Positions 45,706-54,357 are shown, counted from the stretch's first letter. The stretch: 64,000 nt of DNA from an uncultured Micrococcaceae bacterium (GCA_947502645.1 CANNAD010000001.1:496001-560000), one strand, 5' to 3'. A program made the numbers and translations. The notes: generated from the letters alone by a model not told the origin.

Positions 45706-46773
45706 TTAGACCGCAAAATTCGACAGGACGAGGGAAATATCGGCGAAATCACCACCCTCGTCGTCGTTATGCACGCGGAGCGGCGTCTGCAGAATTTGAT
45801 CCGGCGGAACAACGATGACTTTCGTCTTGGAGCCGTCGAGATCGGAGCTCTCCTCGCTTGTGCCCTCATAGAGCTTGAGTTCTATGGTGACCCGGACGCT
45901 CCCGTCGGGGCGCGGCACCGCAATAGCTTCGAGCTCCACTCTCACTTCGCCGCCAGCCTTACCGATCAACGTCATAACACCCTGAGGATCCCAGGAGTCC
46001 AGCCATGTCTCACTTCGACGTTCTACCTTGCCGTGCTCGTTGTCGAAATATTCGTCATCCGTGACCTTCATGTATGCGCTGATGACAAGGTGCCTTTTCA
46101 CCTGAGGCGCGGGCACCTCCACGCTGTCACCACCGAGGTTTTGCAGCACGACCCTATGCGGGGGCTCTTCAGGGTCGACGCCGTAGAGACGGGTTACCGC
46201 GGCACCAGACCAGGGTGTCCAGGTGATCTCGCCGCATTCAAAGGTGTTGCGCCGTGGCCCGTCGGTTTCGGGAACGTTGATTTCGTCAGAAGTTGGCAGA
46301 CCGAGGGCTCCCTTCTCCCAGCCCAGCGACGCCCAGAGGTCCCGGATTGCTCCATAGATCACGTGTGCCCCAGTGCTTCCACTCCAGTAAATGGATCCAT
46401 GCTCGAAGTGGTTATACCGTGCTGTACCAGCGGGGGTGCTGGTCTCGTCCGTGATGGGCCATCCGAGCCGTCCGCTCACTCCCCCGTAGTCATCCCATTT
46501 TTTACCGATCGACCCGTACACCGCATGCGCACCGCCGTCGCGCCGCCACATGATCAGCGCGTCGTGCGGAAAGACCCGGAAGTAGCCCTTCCCGTCGCTC
46601 GATCCCGTGAGTACGGAAACTGGCTCCTGCCAACCGAGCTCGACGCGCTTTGCCTCAATGGCGGCAGCGGCGTCACGCTCATCCCGTAAATGCCATTGAA
46701 TTTTCGAGAGCTTGAACTTTGAACCTGGGTCCAGGCGATGAATTGGTGTTTTAGTGACTACTCTTCTAGACAT
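45706..46773 (-). CDS. LGFP-repeat protein, no signal peptide
   Basis: 355 residues from ATG 46773 with GGGAGG 7 bp upstream. Residues ~60-190 hold LGFP repeats (GKKWDDYGGVSGRLGWPITDE, IRDLWASLGWEKGALGLPTSDE and one degenerate unit before them). LGFP modules of corynebacterial and Arthrobacter proteins are thought to bind the cell wall, yet no signal peptide or membrane helix is visible here. The C-terminal ~150 residues (VISAYMKVTDDEYFDNEHGKVERR..., SVRVTIELKLYEGTSEESSDLDG) look like a beta-sandwich of unknown family. GC looks lower than that of the neighbours. Confidence 0.72.
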   Translation of the reverse strand: MSRRVVTKTPIHRLDPGSKFKLSKIQWHLRDERDAAAAIEAKRVELGWQEPVSVLTGSSDGKGYFRVFPHDALIMWRRDGGAHAVYGSIGKKWDDYGGVSGRLGWPITDETSTPAGTARYNHFEHGSIYWSGSTGAHVIYGAIRDLWASLGWEKGALGLPTSDEINVPETDGPRRNTFECGEITWTPWSGAAVTRLYGVDPEEPPHRVVLQNLGGDSVEVPAPQVKRHLVISAYMKVTDDEYFDNEHGKVERRSETWLDSWDPQGVMTLIGKAGGEVRVELEAIAVPRPDGSVRVTIELKLYEGTSEESSDLDGSKTKVIVVPPDQILQTPLRVHNDDEGGDFADISLVLSNFAV

Positions 46774-47190
46774 GATTGCCTCCCCATTGAAACGACCAGC
46801 GTGGTGCCATCGAATGTACTCCACCACAAGGATTTTGTCTTAACTTTTTTGGCTAGTTTGTAGCAAGCAATATATTTCGCTCACTTTTTATAGCTTTGTC
46901 TTCACAAAGTGGTGATTAAATAGGCTTTCGACCCCTCGGACGCGGCGTGGCGCTGCGCCCTAAGGGCCACGACTGGACCCCACTCAACTCGATCGGGAAC
47001 GCTCCGGAAGTGTTCCGGCGTATACGAACATGGCACCCCGGCAGTGTCAAGGGTTGGGATCCAAAACGGAGGTTGTACGTGCAAAATTTCGTCTTTGGGC
47101 AGTGTGAGCTAGACAACACTCGTCATGGTTTGTGATCGTTTTGTTATCCAAGATGACGATTTGGTCATCAACCGATTAGTTAGGTTGAAC
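46774..47190. other. 417-bp divergent intergenic region
   Basis: No gene supported. It holds the promoters of the LGFP gene (-) and the serine protease (+). The part at ~46838-46920 is AT-rich. A perfect palindrome CCGGAA-GTG-TTCCGG lies at 47004-47018 and could be an operator. A 62-codon open frame at 46947-47135 has no SD and no recognisable sequence. Confidence 0.5.
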
Positions 47191-48207
47191 ATGAATAACA
47201 AGAAGATCGCCGGCGGAATCCTCGCCGCTTCGGCCACCGTACTTGCAGGAATGTTTACCGGCGTTCCCGCGCAGGCCGTCAGCACAACAGATGACGCCAA
47301 AGCTCCCGCAGTCGTGAGTCAGGCCGTCACCGCCGGCAGCGCCGCGGATTACTGGACCCCCGAGCGCATGGAAAATGCAATCCCCGGGTCAGTGCTCGTA
47401 GAAGACTCCCTCGCACACTCGTCCTTCATGGCCAAGGCCAACCAGGCGACGGTGGAGCGCGGCGAACACACCACCATCAAGAACAACAACGGTAAGGGAC
47501 CCGGAACCGGCAACAACGGCAAGGGACCCAACAAGGGCAGCGAGACACCCTCAGCCAGCGATGAAGCGCCGGTAGACCACATTGGCAAAGTGTTCTTCAC
47601 GCTGGGCGGGTCCAACTACGTCTGCTCCGGCAACGCGGTCACGTCCAATAACCAGAGCACCGTTTCCACCGCCGGACACTGCCTGAATGAGGGACCGGGC
47701 GCCTTTGCGACCAACTGGATCTTCGTTCCGGCCTATGACAACGGCAACGCTCCCTACGGCGAGTGGACGGCAGAAGAACTGTTCGCCCCCACCGAATGGG
47801 TCAATCAAGGCAACATGGCCTACGACACCGGCTTCGCCGTCATGGCCCCGCTCAACGGACAGACCCTCGGCGAGGTGGTTGGCGCATCAGGCGTGGAGTT
47901 CAATGCAGAGCGCGGCCAGAACTACACCGCATACGGCTACCCGGCCGCAGCACCGTTCGACGGCCAGACGCTGAAGTCCTGCTCCGGTCAAGCCATCAAC
48001 GACTCCATCAGCCCCGAGTTCGAAACGCAGGGCATTCCCTGCGACATGACAGGTGGCTCGTCAGGAGGACCGTGGTTCATCAACAGCGACCACACCGGTA
48101 ATCAGAACTCCGTCAACAGCTACGGCTACGGCGGCGTGGACGCCATGTTCGGCCCCTATTGGGGCAGTGTGATCCAGGATGTCTACAGCCAGGCATCCAG
48201 CTCGTAA
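47191..48207 (+). CDS. secreted trypsin-like serine protease
   Basis: 338 residues from ATG 47191 (AGGTTG upstream; the frame is open to 47125 but the signal peptide starts here). Signal peptide ~1-29, cleavage near AQA-V. A linker of GKGP/NNN repeats (~98-117) precedes the chymotrypsin-fold domain (~128-338) with His163 (STAGHC), Asp212 (AYDTGFAV) and Ser291 (GGSSGGPW). Cysteines at ~145, 164, 264 and 284 could form two disulfides. A pro-region (30-125) is likely. Secreted endopeptidase; substrate unknown. Confidence 0.9.
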   Translation: MNNKKIAGGILAASATVLAGMFTGVPAQAVSTTDDAKAPAVVSQAVTAGSAADYWTPERMENAIPGSVLVEDSLAHSSFMAKANQATVERGEHTTIKNNNGKGPGTGNNGKGPNKGSETPSASDEAPVDHIGKVFFTLGGSNYVCSGNAVTSNNQSTVSTAGHCLNEGPGAFATNWIFVPAYDNGNAPYGEWTAEELFAPTEWVNQGNMAYDTGFAVMAPLNGQTLGEVVGASGVEFNAERGQNYTAYGYPAAAPFDGQTLKSCSGQAINDSISPEFETQGIPCDMTGGSSGGPWFINSDHTGNQNSVNSYGYGGVDAMFGPYWGSVIQDVYSQASSS

Positions 48208-48223
48208 GCACTGAAGTATCCCC

Positions 48224-48260
48224 AGCGGGGTCACATCGGGTCATCCGGTGTGACCCCGCT
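48224..48260 (+). terminator. intrinsic terminator after the serine protease
   Basis: Perfect 12-bp stem AGCGGGGTCACA (48224-48235) / TGTGACCCCGCT (48249-48260), with further CGG/CCG pairing in the loop. Weak T content after it (GTCGTT). Confidence 0.8.
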
Positions 48261-48272
48261 GTCGTTCCACCC

Positions 48273-48278
48273 TAAAAT
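48273..48278 (+). promoter_or_regulatory. leaderless -10 hexamer of the LysE gene
   Basis: TAAAAT, then GACTCC, then the GTG at 48285. It also decides the start codon, since no SD exists. Confidence 0.5.
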
Positions 48279-48284
48279 GACTCC

Positions 48285-48905
48285 GTGATTCCCTCTCTCT
48301 GGCTCGCCCTCGTCGGCGCCTGCCTTCTGATCAGCTTCACTCCCGGCGCAGGAGCGATCAACACGATGAGCAACTCCCTGAACGCCGGTTATGTCCGCGC
48401 AATCTGGGGCATCACCGGTCAGCAGCTGGCCCTGATCGCCCACATCCTCATTGTCGCCGCCGGTGTGGGCGTGCTCGTTGCAGGCTCTCCCCTGGCGTTC
48501 AACATCATTCGCTACGGCGGCGCCGCCTACCTCGTCTATCTGGGCGTCCAGAAGTTTCGCGAGCAGCCGGAACCGGACGACGGAGCCGTCGTCCTCCGCC
48601 AGCACGAACCACGGTTTTCCATGTTCAGGCGGGGCCTCTGGGTGAACCTGCTCAACCCGAAAGCCATCGTGTTCTTCCTGGCCTTCATGCCCCAGTTCAT
48701 CAGGCCTGAACAGCCGCTGGTCCCCCAGTACACGGTGCTCATCTCCACGGTTGTCGTGGTGGACGTGCTGGTCATGTGGCTGTTTTTTGCTGCCGCGGCC
48801 AAGTCCTTTCAACGCTTTACCCGCAATGTGGAGGGCCAGCAGATCCTCAACCGTATTTTCGGTTCCCTGTTCGTCGCCGTAGGGGTGGGCCTCGCCGTCA
48901 TGTGA
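48285..48905 (+). CDS. LysE/RhtB-family exporter
   Basis: 206 residues from GTG 48285 (MIPSLWLALVGACLLISFTPG). Six hydrophobic segments and the family features FTPGAGAINTMSNSL in the first loop and NPKAIVFFLAFMPQF in the middle identify the LysE/RhtB superfamily, which exports amino acids such as lysine, homoserine or threonine. The substrate cannot be named. Confidence 0.87.
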   Translation: MIPSLWLALVGACLLISFTPGAGAINTMSNSLNAGYVRAIWGITGQQLALIAHILIVAAGVGVLVAGSPLAFNIIRYGGAAYLVYLGVQKFREQPEPDDGAVVLRQHEPRFSMFRRGLWVNLLNPKAIVFFLAFMPQFIRPEQPLVPQYTVLISTVVVVDVLVMWLFFAAAAKSFQRFTRNVEGQQILNRIFGSLFVAVGVGLAVM

Positions 48906-48913
48906 CCGGCTCG

Positions 48914-48919
48914 TAGAAT
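48914..48919 (+). promoter_or_regulatory. leaderless -10 hexamer of the phosphatase gene
   Basis: TAGAAT, then GAGTAC, then ATG at 48926. Near-consensus hexamer, 6-bp gap, no SD. Confidence 0.5.
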
Positions 48920-48925
48920 GAGTAC

Positions 48926-49423
48926 ATGTATCGCGTCATCACAGTCTGCACCGGAAACATCTGCCGCTCACCCATGGCGGAAATCATGCTCGCCAGGGCG
49001 TTCAGGGAGGCTGGACTTCAGGACGCGGTCAGCGTTGACTCTGCGGGCACAACGGAATGGGAGGTCGGGAAACCGATTGACCCGCGTGCTGCCGCGAAAC
49101 TCGCCTCACAGGAACTTGAGAGCAGGAATCACGTCGCCAGGCATTTTGATTCGTCCTGGTACGCAGACAGGGACCTGATCCTGGCTCTGGACCTCGATCA
49201 TCATGAGCACCTGCGGAATAACGCCCCTGATGAGGAATCCCGCGAGAAGGTGCGCCTTCTGCGCGAGTTCGAGCCGTCGTCGGCGGGTGTTCCGCTGCGT
49301 GAACTGGGCATCTATGATCCCTGGTTCGGCGACACCGAAGACTTTGAAACCACATGGGCGCTCATTAACGGCGCCATCCCCGGAGTGGTGGACTACGTGA
49401 AAAACGAGCTCCGTGACCGCTAG
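48926..49423 (+). CDS. low-molecular-weight protein tyrosine phosphatase
   Basis: 165 residues. The P-loop VCTGNICRSPMAE is at ~6-18 (catalytic Cys8, Arg14) and the general-acid Asp lies in IYDPWFGD (~131-138). Full length for the family. Such enzymes act on tyrosine-phosphorylated proteins or arsenate-like substrates; no kinase partner is nearby. Its last 11 bp overlap the start of the kinase-PabB gene, suggesting coupled translation. Confidence 0.92.
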   Translation: MYRVITVCTGNICRSPMAEIMLARAFREAGLQDAVSVDSAGTTEWEVGKPIDPRAAAKLASQELESRNHVARHFDSSWYADRDLILALDLDHHEHLRNNAPDEESREKVRLLREFEPSSAGVPLRELGIYDPWFGDTEDFETTWALINGAIPGVVDYVKNELRDR

Positions 49424-51446
49424 TCCACGGCCGGTCCTGATTGCGATAGACGGACTTTCCGGGGCCGGGAAGACCACTCTGGCGGTGGAGCTCGCGGAAC
49501 TTCTGCGCACCCACATCAGCGTCAGTGTCTTTCACCTCGAGGACATCTATCCCGGTTGGGACGGACTCGCGGGAGGCATGGCTCGCTACGTGAGTGACGT
49601 TCTGCCGCCCCTTGCCGGAGCGGGTACCGCCAGCTGGCGCGCCTGGGACTGGGAAGCCGACGACGACGGCCCTTCCGTCCGGACTGAACCGGCCGACGTC
49701 GTGCTCATGGAAGGTGTTGGCGCAGCCTGCGCGGAAGCACGTCCATTCCTGGATGCCGTGGTCTGGGTTGAGGCAGCCGAGAATCAGCGCCGCACGATGG
49801 CGCTGGCCCGTGACGGCGATGCCTACGCCCCGTTCTGGGATCGTTGGGCGCAGCAGGAAGCCTACTGGCTCGCCGATGATGATGTTCCGGGGCGGGCCGA
49901 TGTCGTGGTGGAAGGGTACAGCGGGAAGGGCACGCCGTCGCTGGTCCTTGACGCTCTCCTGGCCGTACCCGAGGTGGCGGAGAAACTGTCCCAGCTTCCG
50001 CGGCGGGTGCCCTCCCTGCACGTCGAAAAGCTGACACCCCGGATTGAAACTGCGGAACTTTTCACCCGGTTGAACTCGGATGCGTCCAACGCGGTGTGGC
50101 TGGACAGTTCCAATGCCCACGAACTCAATGACCGTAACCGCTTCAGCATTCTGGCCGACGACGGCGGCCGGCTGGGCGGGACTGCCCGGCACGACGGCGG
50201 CACCACGCTGGTTTCCCGCGGTCCCGTTACGCTGCAGGTTCAGGGGCAGTTCTTCGGGTGGTTGAACACTGCCTGGGGCGCGGTGGACGTGGAGGCGCCG
50301 TCGGATTATCCGTGTGGATTCACGCTGGGCTGGCTGGGATATCTGGGCTATGAGCTCAAGCGTGAAACCGGCGGCGCAGATGTGCGCGGACCGGAGCTGG
50401 CTCCTGATGCGTCGCTGATTTTTGCGGCTCGCGCTGTCGTGGTGGACCACCGTGAACATGAGGCTTATCTGTTGACGCTCAGCGATGGCAGTCCGGACGA
50501 GGAAACGGACGCGTGGGCTGACGCAGCACGTGCGGCGTTGATTCGCGAGCCCGGCACGTCTGCCGCCGAACCAACGATTGCCGACTGCGGGGATTTCGCG
50601 GTCCGTGATTCGAGGGAAGAGTATCTGGCCAAGATCGCATCGGCCCAGAACGCGATCCGGGAGGGCAACACGTACGAGGTGTGCCTGACCACGGAGCTGA
50701 CGGCACACGCCGAGCAGCTGGACCCTTTGGAGGTTCACGCAGCGCTCCGGCGTCGGAGTCCCGCCCCCTTCGCCAATTACCTGCGTTTCGGGGACCTCCA
50801 CCTGGCCGGCTCTTCGCCCGAGCGGTTCCTGTCCATTACCTCCGACGGCGCACTGCGGGCCGAGCCGATCAAAGGCACTCGCCCTCGGCTCCTGGATCCG
50901 GAAGACGATGCCCGGCAGAAGCGCGAGCTCGAATGCTCTCGCAAGGACAAAGCGGAAAACGTCATGATCGTGGACCTGCTACGCAACGATCTCTCGCACT
51001 TCGCGGTCCCCGGAACTGTTGCTGTGAGCAGGCTGTGCGCCGTTGAAAGCTATGCGACCGTCCACCAGATGGTCAGCACGATTGACGCCCAGCTTCGTCC
51101 TGACGCCTCACGCACGGCAGCAGTTGCGGCCGCTTTCCCAGCGGGATCCATGACCGGCGCCCCAAAGATCAGCACCATGGAGATTCTGGACCGGCTCGAA
51201 TCCGGTCCCCGCGGCCCCTACTCTGGCGCTGTCGGGTACTTCTCGCTCAATGGGTCCGTTGAACTTTCAGTGGTCATCCGCACCCTGGTGATGCACCGGG
51301 CCGAGGCTGGCGGATTCGACCTCAGCCTTGGTGTTGGCGGCGCCATCACCGCCGATTCGGTCCCCGCCGATGAATGGGACGAGGTTCGCGTCAAAGCGCG
51401 CGGCGTGCTGGCAACACTGGGAAAGCACTTCCCCACCGACGCGTAA
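49413..51446 (+). CDS. pabB: fusion of a P-loop kinase domain with aminodeoxychorismate synthase component I (PabB)
   Basis: 677 residues from GTG 49413, overlapping the phosphatase stop. Residues ~1-190 are a uridine-kinase-like P-loop domain (IDGLSGAGKTTL at 12-23, HLEDIYPGWDGL at ~41-52). Residues ~200-677 are PabB: EPIKGTRPR, SRKDKAENVMIVDLLRNDL and PAGSMTGAPKISTMEILDRLE, the chorismate-binding core that makes 4-amino-4-deoxychorismate for folate. PabC follows, so the pathway role is firm. No PabA glutaminase is nearby. The kinase part has no known link to folate synthesis; the frame runs through without a stop, so the fusion is real at DNA level. Confidence 0.88.
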   Translation: MTASPRPVLIAIDGLSGAGKTTLAVELAELLRTHISVSVFHLEDIYPGWDGLAGGMARYVSDVLPPLAGAGTASWRAWDWEADDDGPSVRTEPADVVLMEGVGAACAEARPFLDAVVWVEAAENQRRTMALARDGDAYAPFWDRWAQQEAYWLADDDVPGRADVVVEGYSGKGTPSLVLDALLAVPEVAEKLSQLPRRVPSLHVEKLTPRIETAELFTRLNSDASNAVWLDSSNAHELNDRNRFSILADDGGRLGGTARHDGGTTLVSRGPVTLQVQGQFFGWLNTAWGAVDVEAPSDYPCGFTLGWLGYLGYELKRETGGADVRGPELAPDASLIFAARAVVVDHREHEAYLLTLSDGSPDEETDAWADAARAALIREPGTSAAEPTIADCGDFAVRDSREEYLAKIASAQNAIREGNTYEVCLTTELTAHAEQLDPLEVHAALRRRSPAPFANYLRFGDLHLAGSSPERFLSITSDGALRAEPIKGTRPRLLDPEDDARQKRELECSRKDKAENVMIVDLLRNDLSHFAVPGTVAVSRLCAVESYATVHQMVSTIDAQLRPDASRTAAVAAAFPAGSMTGAPKISTMEILDRLESGPRGPYSGAVGYFSLNGSVELSVVIRTLVMHRAEAGGFDLSLGVGGAITADSVPADEWDEVRVKARGVLATLGKHFPTDA

Positions 51447-51448
51447 AT

Positions 51449-51454
51449 TATGCT
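51449..51454 (+). promoter_or_regulatory. leaderless -10 hexamer of pabC
   Basis: TATGCT, then GGCCGC, then ATG at 51461. The hexamer lies just after the pabB stop, giving pabC a possible promoter of its own. Confidence 0.45.
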
Positions 51455-51460
51455 GGCCGC

Positions 51461-52342
51461 ATGACAGTTTTCGTGTTTCTCGACCAGGCCTACCCCGACG
51501 GACGAATCGTCGACGCTTCGAAACCGCAGGTCATGGCCACAGATCTGGGTGCCACGCGCGGGGACGGCGTGTTCGAATCCATGCTGGCGCGCGAGGGCAA
51601 GCCGCGCAAACTGCAGGCTCACATGGACCGGCTCGCAACCTCCGCAGCCAGTCTCGAACTGACGATGCCTGATCCGGAGCAGTGGCATCGCGCGATTGAC
51701 ACAGCCATCGCCAACGCTGAGAACCCCGGAGCGGAGCTGGTTGTGAAACTCATCATGACCCGCGGAGTGGAAGGCGCAGCCGCACCCACCGCCTGGGTAC
51801 AGGTATCCGCCGTTGCCCGTCAGTCCAGGGAACAGCGTGAGGCTGGCCTGTCCGTCACTCTCCTGGACCGCGGGTACAACAGCACCGCTGCCGAAACGGC
51901 GCCCTGGCTGCTGATGGGCGCGAAAACGCTGTCGTATGCGGTGAATATGGCGGCCCTGAGGTACGCGCATTCGGCAGGTTTCGACGACGCGATCTTCACC
52001 TCCTCTGACGGGATGGTTCTGGAAGGGCCGACGTCGACCGTCCTGCTGGCTACCGAACGCGATGGGGTGAAGACGCTGCAGACGCCGCTGCTGGAGAGCG
52101 GCGTGCTTCCGGGCACCACGCAGGGAGCCCTCTTTGAGACTGCCGCCGCTGCCGGCTGGACGCTCGGTTACGGTCCGTTGGTGCCCGCTGATCTCTTCGA
52201 GGCCGACGGCGTCTGGCTGGCTTCGAGCATCCGGCTGCTGGCGCCGGTGAACTCCATCGACGGGACGCCGCTGCGCACGACGTCGACCATCGGTAGCGCT
52301 CTCACCGCCGAGCTGACGGCGCTGCTCGAGAGTGCCCTGTAG
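51461..52342 (+). CDS. pabC: aminodeoxychorismate lyase (class IV aminotransferase fold)
   Basis: 293 residues from ATG 51461. PLP enzyme that releases p-aminobenzoate from aminodeoxychorismate. The PLP lysine is in LLMGAKTLSYAVNM and the fold-type IV signature (DDAIFTSSDGMVLEGPTSTVLL) is complete. It follows pabB by 14 bp. A branched-chain aminotransferase is the alternative within the family, but the neighbour favours PabC. Confidence 0.9.
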   Translation: MTVFVFLDQAYPDGRIVDASKPQVMATDLGATRGDGVFESMLAREGKPRKLQAHMDRLATSAASLELTMPDPEQWHRAIDTAIANAENPGAELVVKLIMTRGVEGAAAPTAWVQVSAVARQSREQREAGLSVTLLDRGYNSTAAETAPWLLMGAKTLSYAVNMAALRYAHSAGFDDAIFTSSDGMVLEGPTSTVLLATERDGVKTLQTPLLESGVLPGTTQGALFETAAAAGWTLGYGPLVPADLFEADGVWLASSIRLLAPVNSIDGTPLRTTSTIGSALTAELTALLESAL

Positions 52343-52367
52343 AAGGTCTCCCAAAAACTAGAAAGTG

Positions 52368-52373
52368 TACTGT
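52368..52373 (+). promoter_or_regulatory. leaderless -10 hexamer of the 393-aa membrane protein gene
   Basis: TACTGT, then TGATTC, then ATG at 52380; 6-bp gap, no SD. Confidence 0.45.
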
Positions 52374-52379
52374 TGATTC

Positions 52380-53561
52380 ATGCAGGGCACCGACGACGGA
52401 CAGCACAACACCACGACGGCGGGGAGCAGCACCCCCTCAAACCGTTGCGTCGTCGGCATCGTCGCAGACCCTGATCTGGCAACAGACATAGTCTCCCGTC
52501 TCAAAGACCAGCTCCCCCGTATGTTCCGTGACCACGTGGACGACAGCATCGAATGGGAAGTCCAGCTCAAATCCGAAGCCCTGCCACTGGATGAGGACGG
52601 CAACATCACCATCTGGCAAAACAGCGACCGGTTGAAGTCCGATGAAGGTTGGGACCTGCTCATCTGCCTCACCGAACTCACCCGCAGGACCAAAAGTTCC
52701 CTGCTGGTCTCGGATGTCAGCGTCACCGATGACGCCGCGCTCATCTCGCTTCCCGCGCTGGGCCCTGTCCGGCTGCGCCACCATGTGAGAAACGTGATGG
52801 TGCGGGCAGTCAGAGCCATAATCACCAAGGACGCCGAGGCAGCGTATGGTTCTGGCCACAAACGGTTCCCTCGTGTGTTTCATCACCTTGAGACGCCGGT
52901 GGAAGAAGGAACCGCCGACGACGGCCCGGTGGAAGAAGGAACCGCCGACGACGGCCCGGTGGAAGGTTCCTCCACCGGCATATCCGGTTTCCGTGCCAGT
53001 CTCCGTCTCATGGCGGGCATGGTGCGGATCAACCGTCCCTGGCGGCTGGTCCCCAGCCTCTCGAGTGCGTTGGCGGCCGCCGTCGCGACAGCGGCATTCG
53101 GCGTCTTCTACTCAACGATCTGGCAGATGGCGGACTCGCTGTCCTCCCTACGGCTCCTGCTCATCAGCCTGATCGCCATTACCGCCATGACCACCTGGCT
53201 GATCACGTACAACGGGCTGTGGCAGAACCGGCGCAGCCTGGGCAGCGACAAAGACACGGCCATCTACAACGCGTCCACCGTCCTGACCCTGCTGATCGGC
53301 GTGACGTGTATGTACGCCGTGTTGTTCACCGTCATATTCCTGGGCGCCGTCATCATCATTCCCCCGGACTTTCTCGAGTCGACACTCGAGCATCAGAGCG
53401 ACCTCATGAACTATGTCTCCATCGCCTGGCTCGCCAGCTCATTGGGCACCTTCGCGGGCGCGCTGGGATCCACGTTCGAGACCGATGACGCGATCCGCGA
53501 GGCGACCTACGGCAAGCGGGAGCAGGAACGGCATACCAAGTCAGAATCTGACGAGGACTGA
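52380..53561 (+). CDS. unknown protein with four C-terminal membrane helices
   Basis: 393 residues. A soluble N-terminal domain (~20-160; CVVGIVADPDLATDIVSRLKDQLP..., DLLICLTELTRRT) resembles a small alpha/beta domain. An acidic linker has a perfect duplicated unit PVEEGTADDG (~173-195). Four hydrophobic helices follow (about 222-245, 255-275, 300-328, 342-362), then a charged tail. I do not recognise a family. It ends 1 bp before the convergent ECF T-component gene with no terminator between them, so the transcripts should overlap. Confidence 0.7.
   Translation: MQGTDDGQHNTTTAGSSTPSNRCVVGIVADPDLATDIVSRLKDQLPRMFRDHVDDSIEWEVQLKSEALPLDEDGNITIWQNSDRLKSDEGWDLLICLTELTRRTKSSLLVSDVSVTDDAALISLPALGPVRLRHHVRNVMVRAVRAIITKDAEAAYGSGHKRFPRVFHHLETPVEEGTADDGPVEEGTADDGPVEGSSTGISGFRASLRLMAGMVRINRPWRLVPSLSSALAAAVATAAFGVFYSTIWQMADSLSSLRLLLISLIAITAMTTWLITYNGLWQNRRSLGSDKDTAIYNASTVLTLLIGVTCMYAVLFTVIFLGAVIIIPPDFLESTLEHQSDLMNYVSIAWLASSLGTFAGALGSTFETDDAIREATYGKREQERHTKSESDED
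52896..52965 (+). repeat. 30-bp in-frame tandem repeat
   Basis: Two perfect 30-bp units (52896-52925, 52926-52955) plus a 10-bp partial third. Each unit encodes PVEEGTADDG. Perfect identity suggests recent duplication and probable length variation between strains. Confidence 0.92.
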
Positions 53562-53562
53562 G

Positions 53563-54357
53563 TCAGCTCCACACCAGATTCCAGGTACCCAGATACATGG
53601 CTGCCGCCATCGCAGTGCCAGCGACGAGCACCCCGCCAAGGATCACCACCGCGTCCATTCCCGCAAACGTCGCCCGACGTGCCCACGTCCGGTCATCGCC
53701 CCCAAATCCGCGGGCTTCCATCGTCACCGCCAGGCGGGATGCCCGACGGATCGACTGCACGAGCAGCCCGAACGCCTGCGAAAGGTTGGCACGGAAACGC
53801 GCCAACGGGCTACCCATAGAGCCGACGCCGCGTGCCCTACGAGCCATGCCCAGCGTCCGCCACTCCTCCATCATCAGCCCGATCAAGCGCATCGCCGCCA
53901 ACGACCCCAGCACGAACCGGTGCGGAAGCTTCGCTTGCTGCGCCAGGGAATCTGCAAGGTCAGTGGGATCGGTACTGGCCATGAGCATGATGCCGGGGAG
54001 GGCGACGGCGAAGCTGCGCGCAGTAATGGCGACGGCGGCCGCCAGCGACCCCTCTGTGACGTCCACATAGCCAAGGTTGAGCAGGACCGATCCGGCGTCC
54101 TCGGCAATAATGGCGGTGCTCCAACCGCCAAGAACAATCGCGAGCGCCAGCGGCCATCCCCGTCGGGCCAGTGCCGAAACGCTCATTCCTACCAGCGGCA
54201 GCAGCAACAGTTCCAGCGTGAGTGCCACCGTGGCGGACACCCAGTCAATCGAAGCGGCGAGGGTGAAGGTCACGAGTACGACGGCGATGAGTTTCGCCAG
54301 CGGGTTGGCGCGGGTGAGCACCGCGGTGTTATCCGGGTTGAATAGTTCTCCCCTCAT
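53563..54357 (-). CDS. ECF transporter T component (EcfT/YkoC-like)
   Basis: 264 residues, third gene of the operon, start overlapping the ATPase stop. Several hydrophobic helices in the N-terminal half and the coupling-helix motifs with A-R-G cores (RRARGVGSMGSPLARF and MEARGFGG) that contact the ATPases. Together with the S component and the double ATPase it forms a group I energy-coupling-factor importer, here for a thiamine precursor. Confidence 0.88.
   Translation of the reverse strand: MRGELFNPDNTAVLTRANPLAKLIAVVLVTFTLAASIDWVSATVALTLELLLLPLVGMSVSALARRGWPLALAIVLGGWSTAIIAEDAGSVLLNLGYVDVTEGSLAAAVAITARSFAVALPGIMLMASTDPTDLADSLAQQAKLPHRFVLGSLAAMRLIGLMMEEWRTLGMARRARGVGSMGSPLARFRANLSQAFGLLVQSIRRASRLAVTMEARGFGGDDRTWARRATFAGMDAVVILGGVLVAGTAMAAAMYLGTWNLVWS

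Noticed and set aside
45664-46689. 341-codon plus-strand frame opposite the LGFP-repeat gene
   Set aside because: The minus-strand frame has an SD and LGFP repeats; the plus-strand frame has neither.
46947-47135. 62-codon frame upstream of the serine protease
   Set aside because: No SD, no hydrophobic or family features, overlaps the likely promoter.
49365-50801. 478-codon open frame on the minus strand opposite the kinase-PabB gene
   Set aside because: Mirror of a conserved coding region; the sequence has the Arg/Pro/His composition typical of antisense frames.
52896-52965. CRISPR-like or VNTR array
   Set aside because: Only two full in-frame units without spacers; this is a simple coding tandem repeat.
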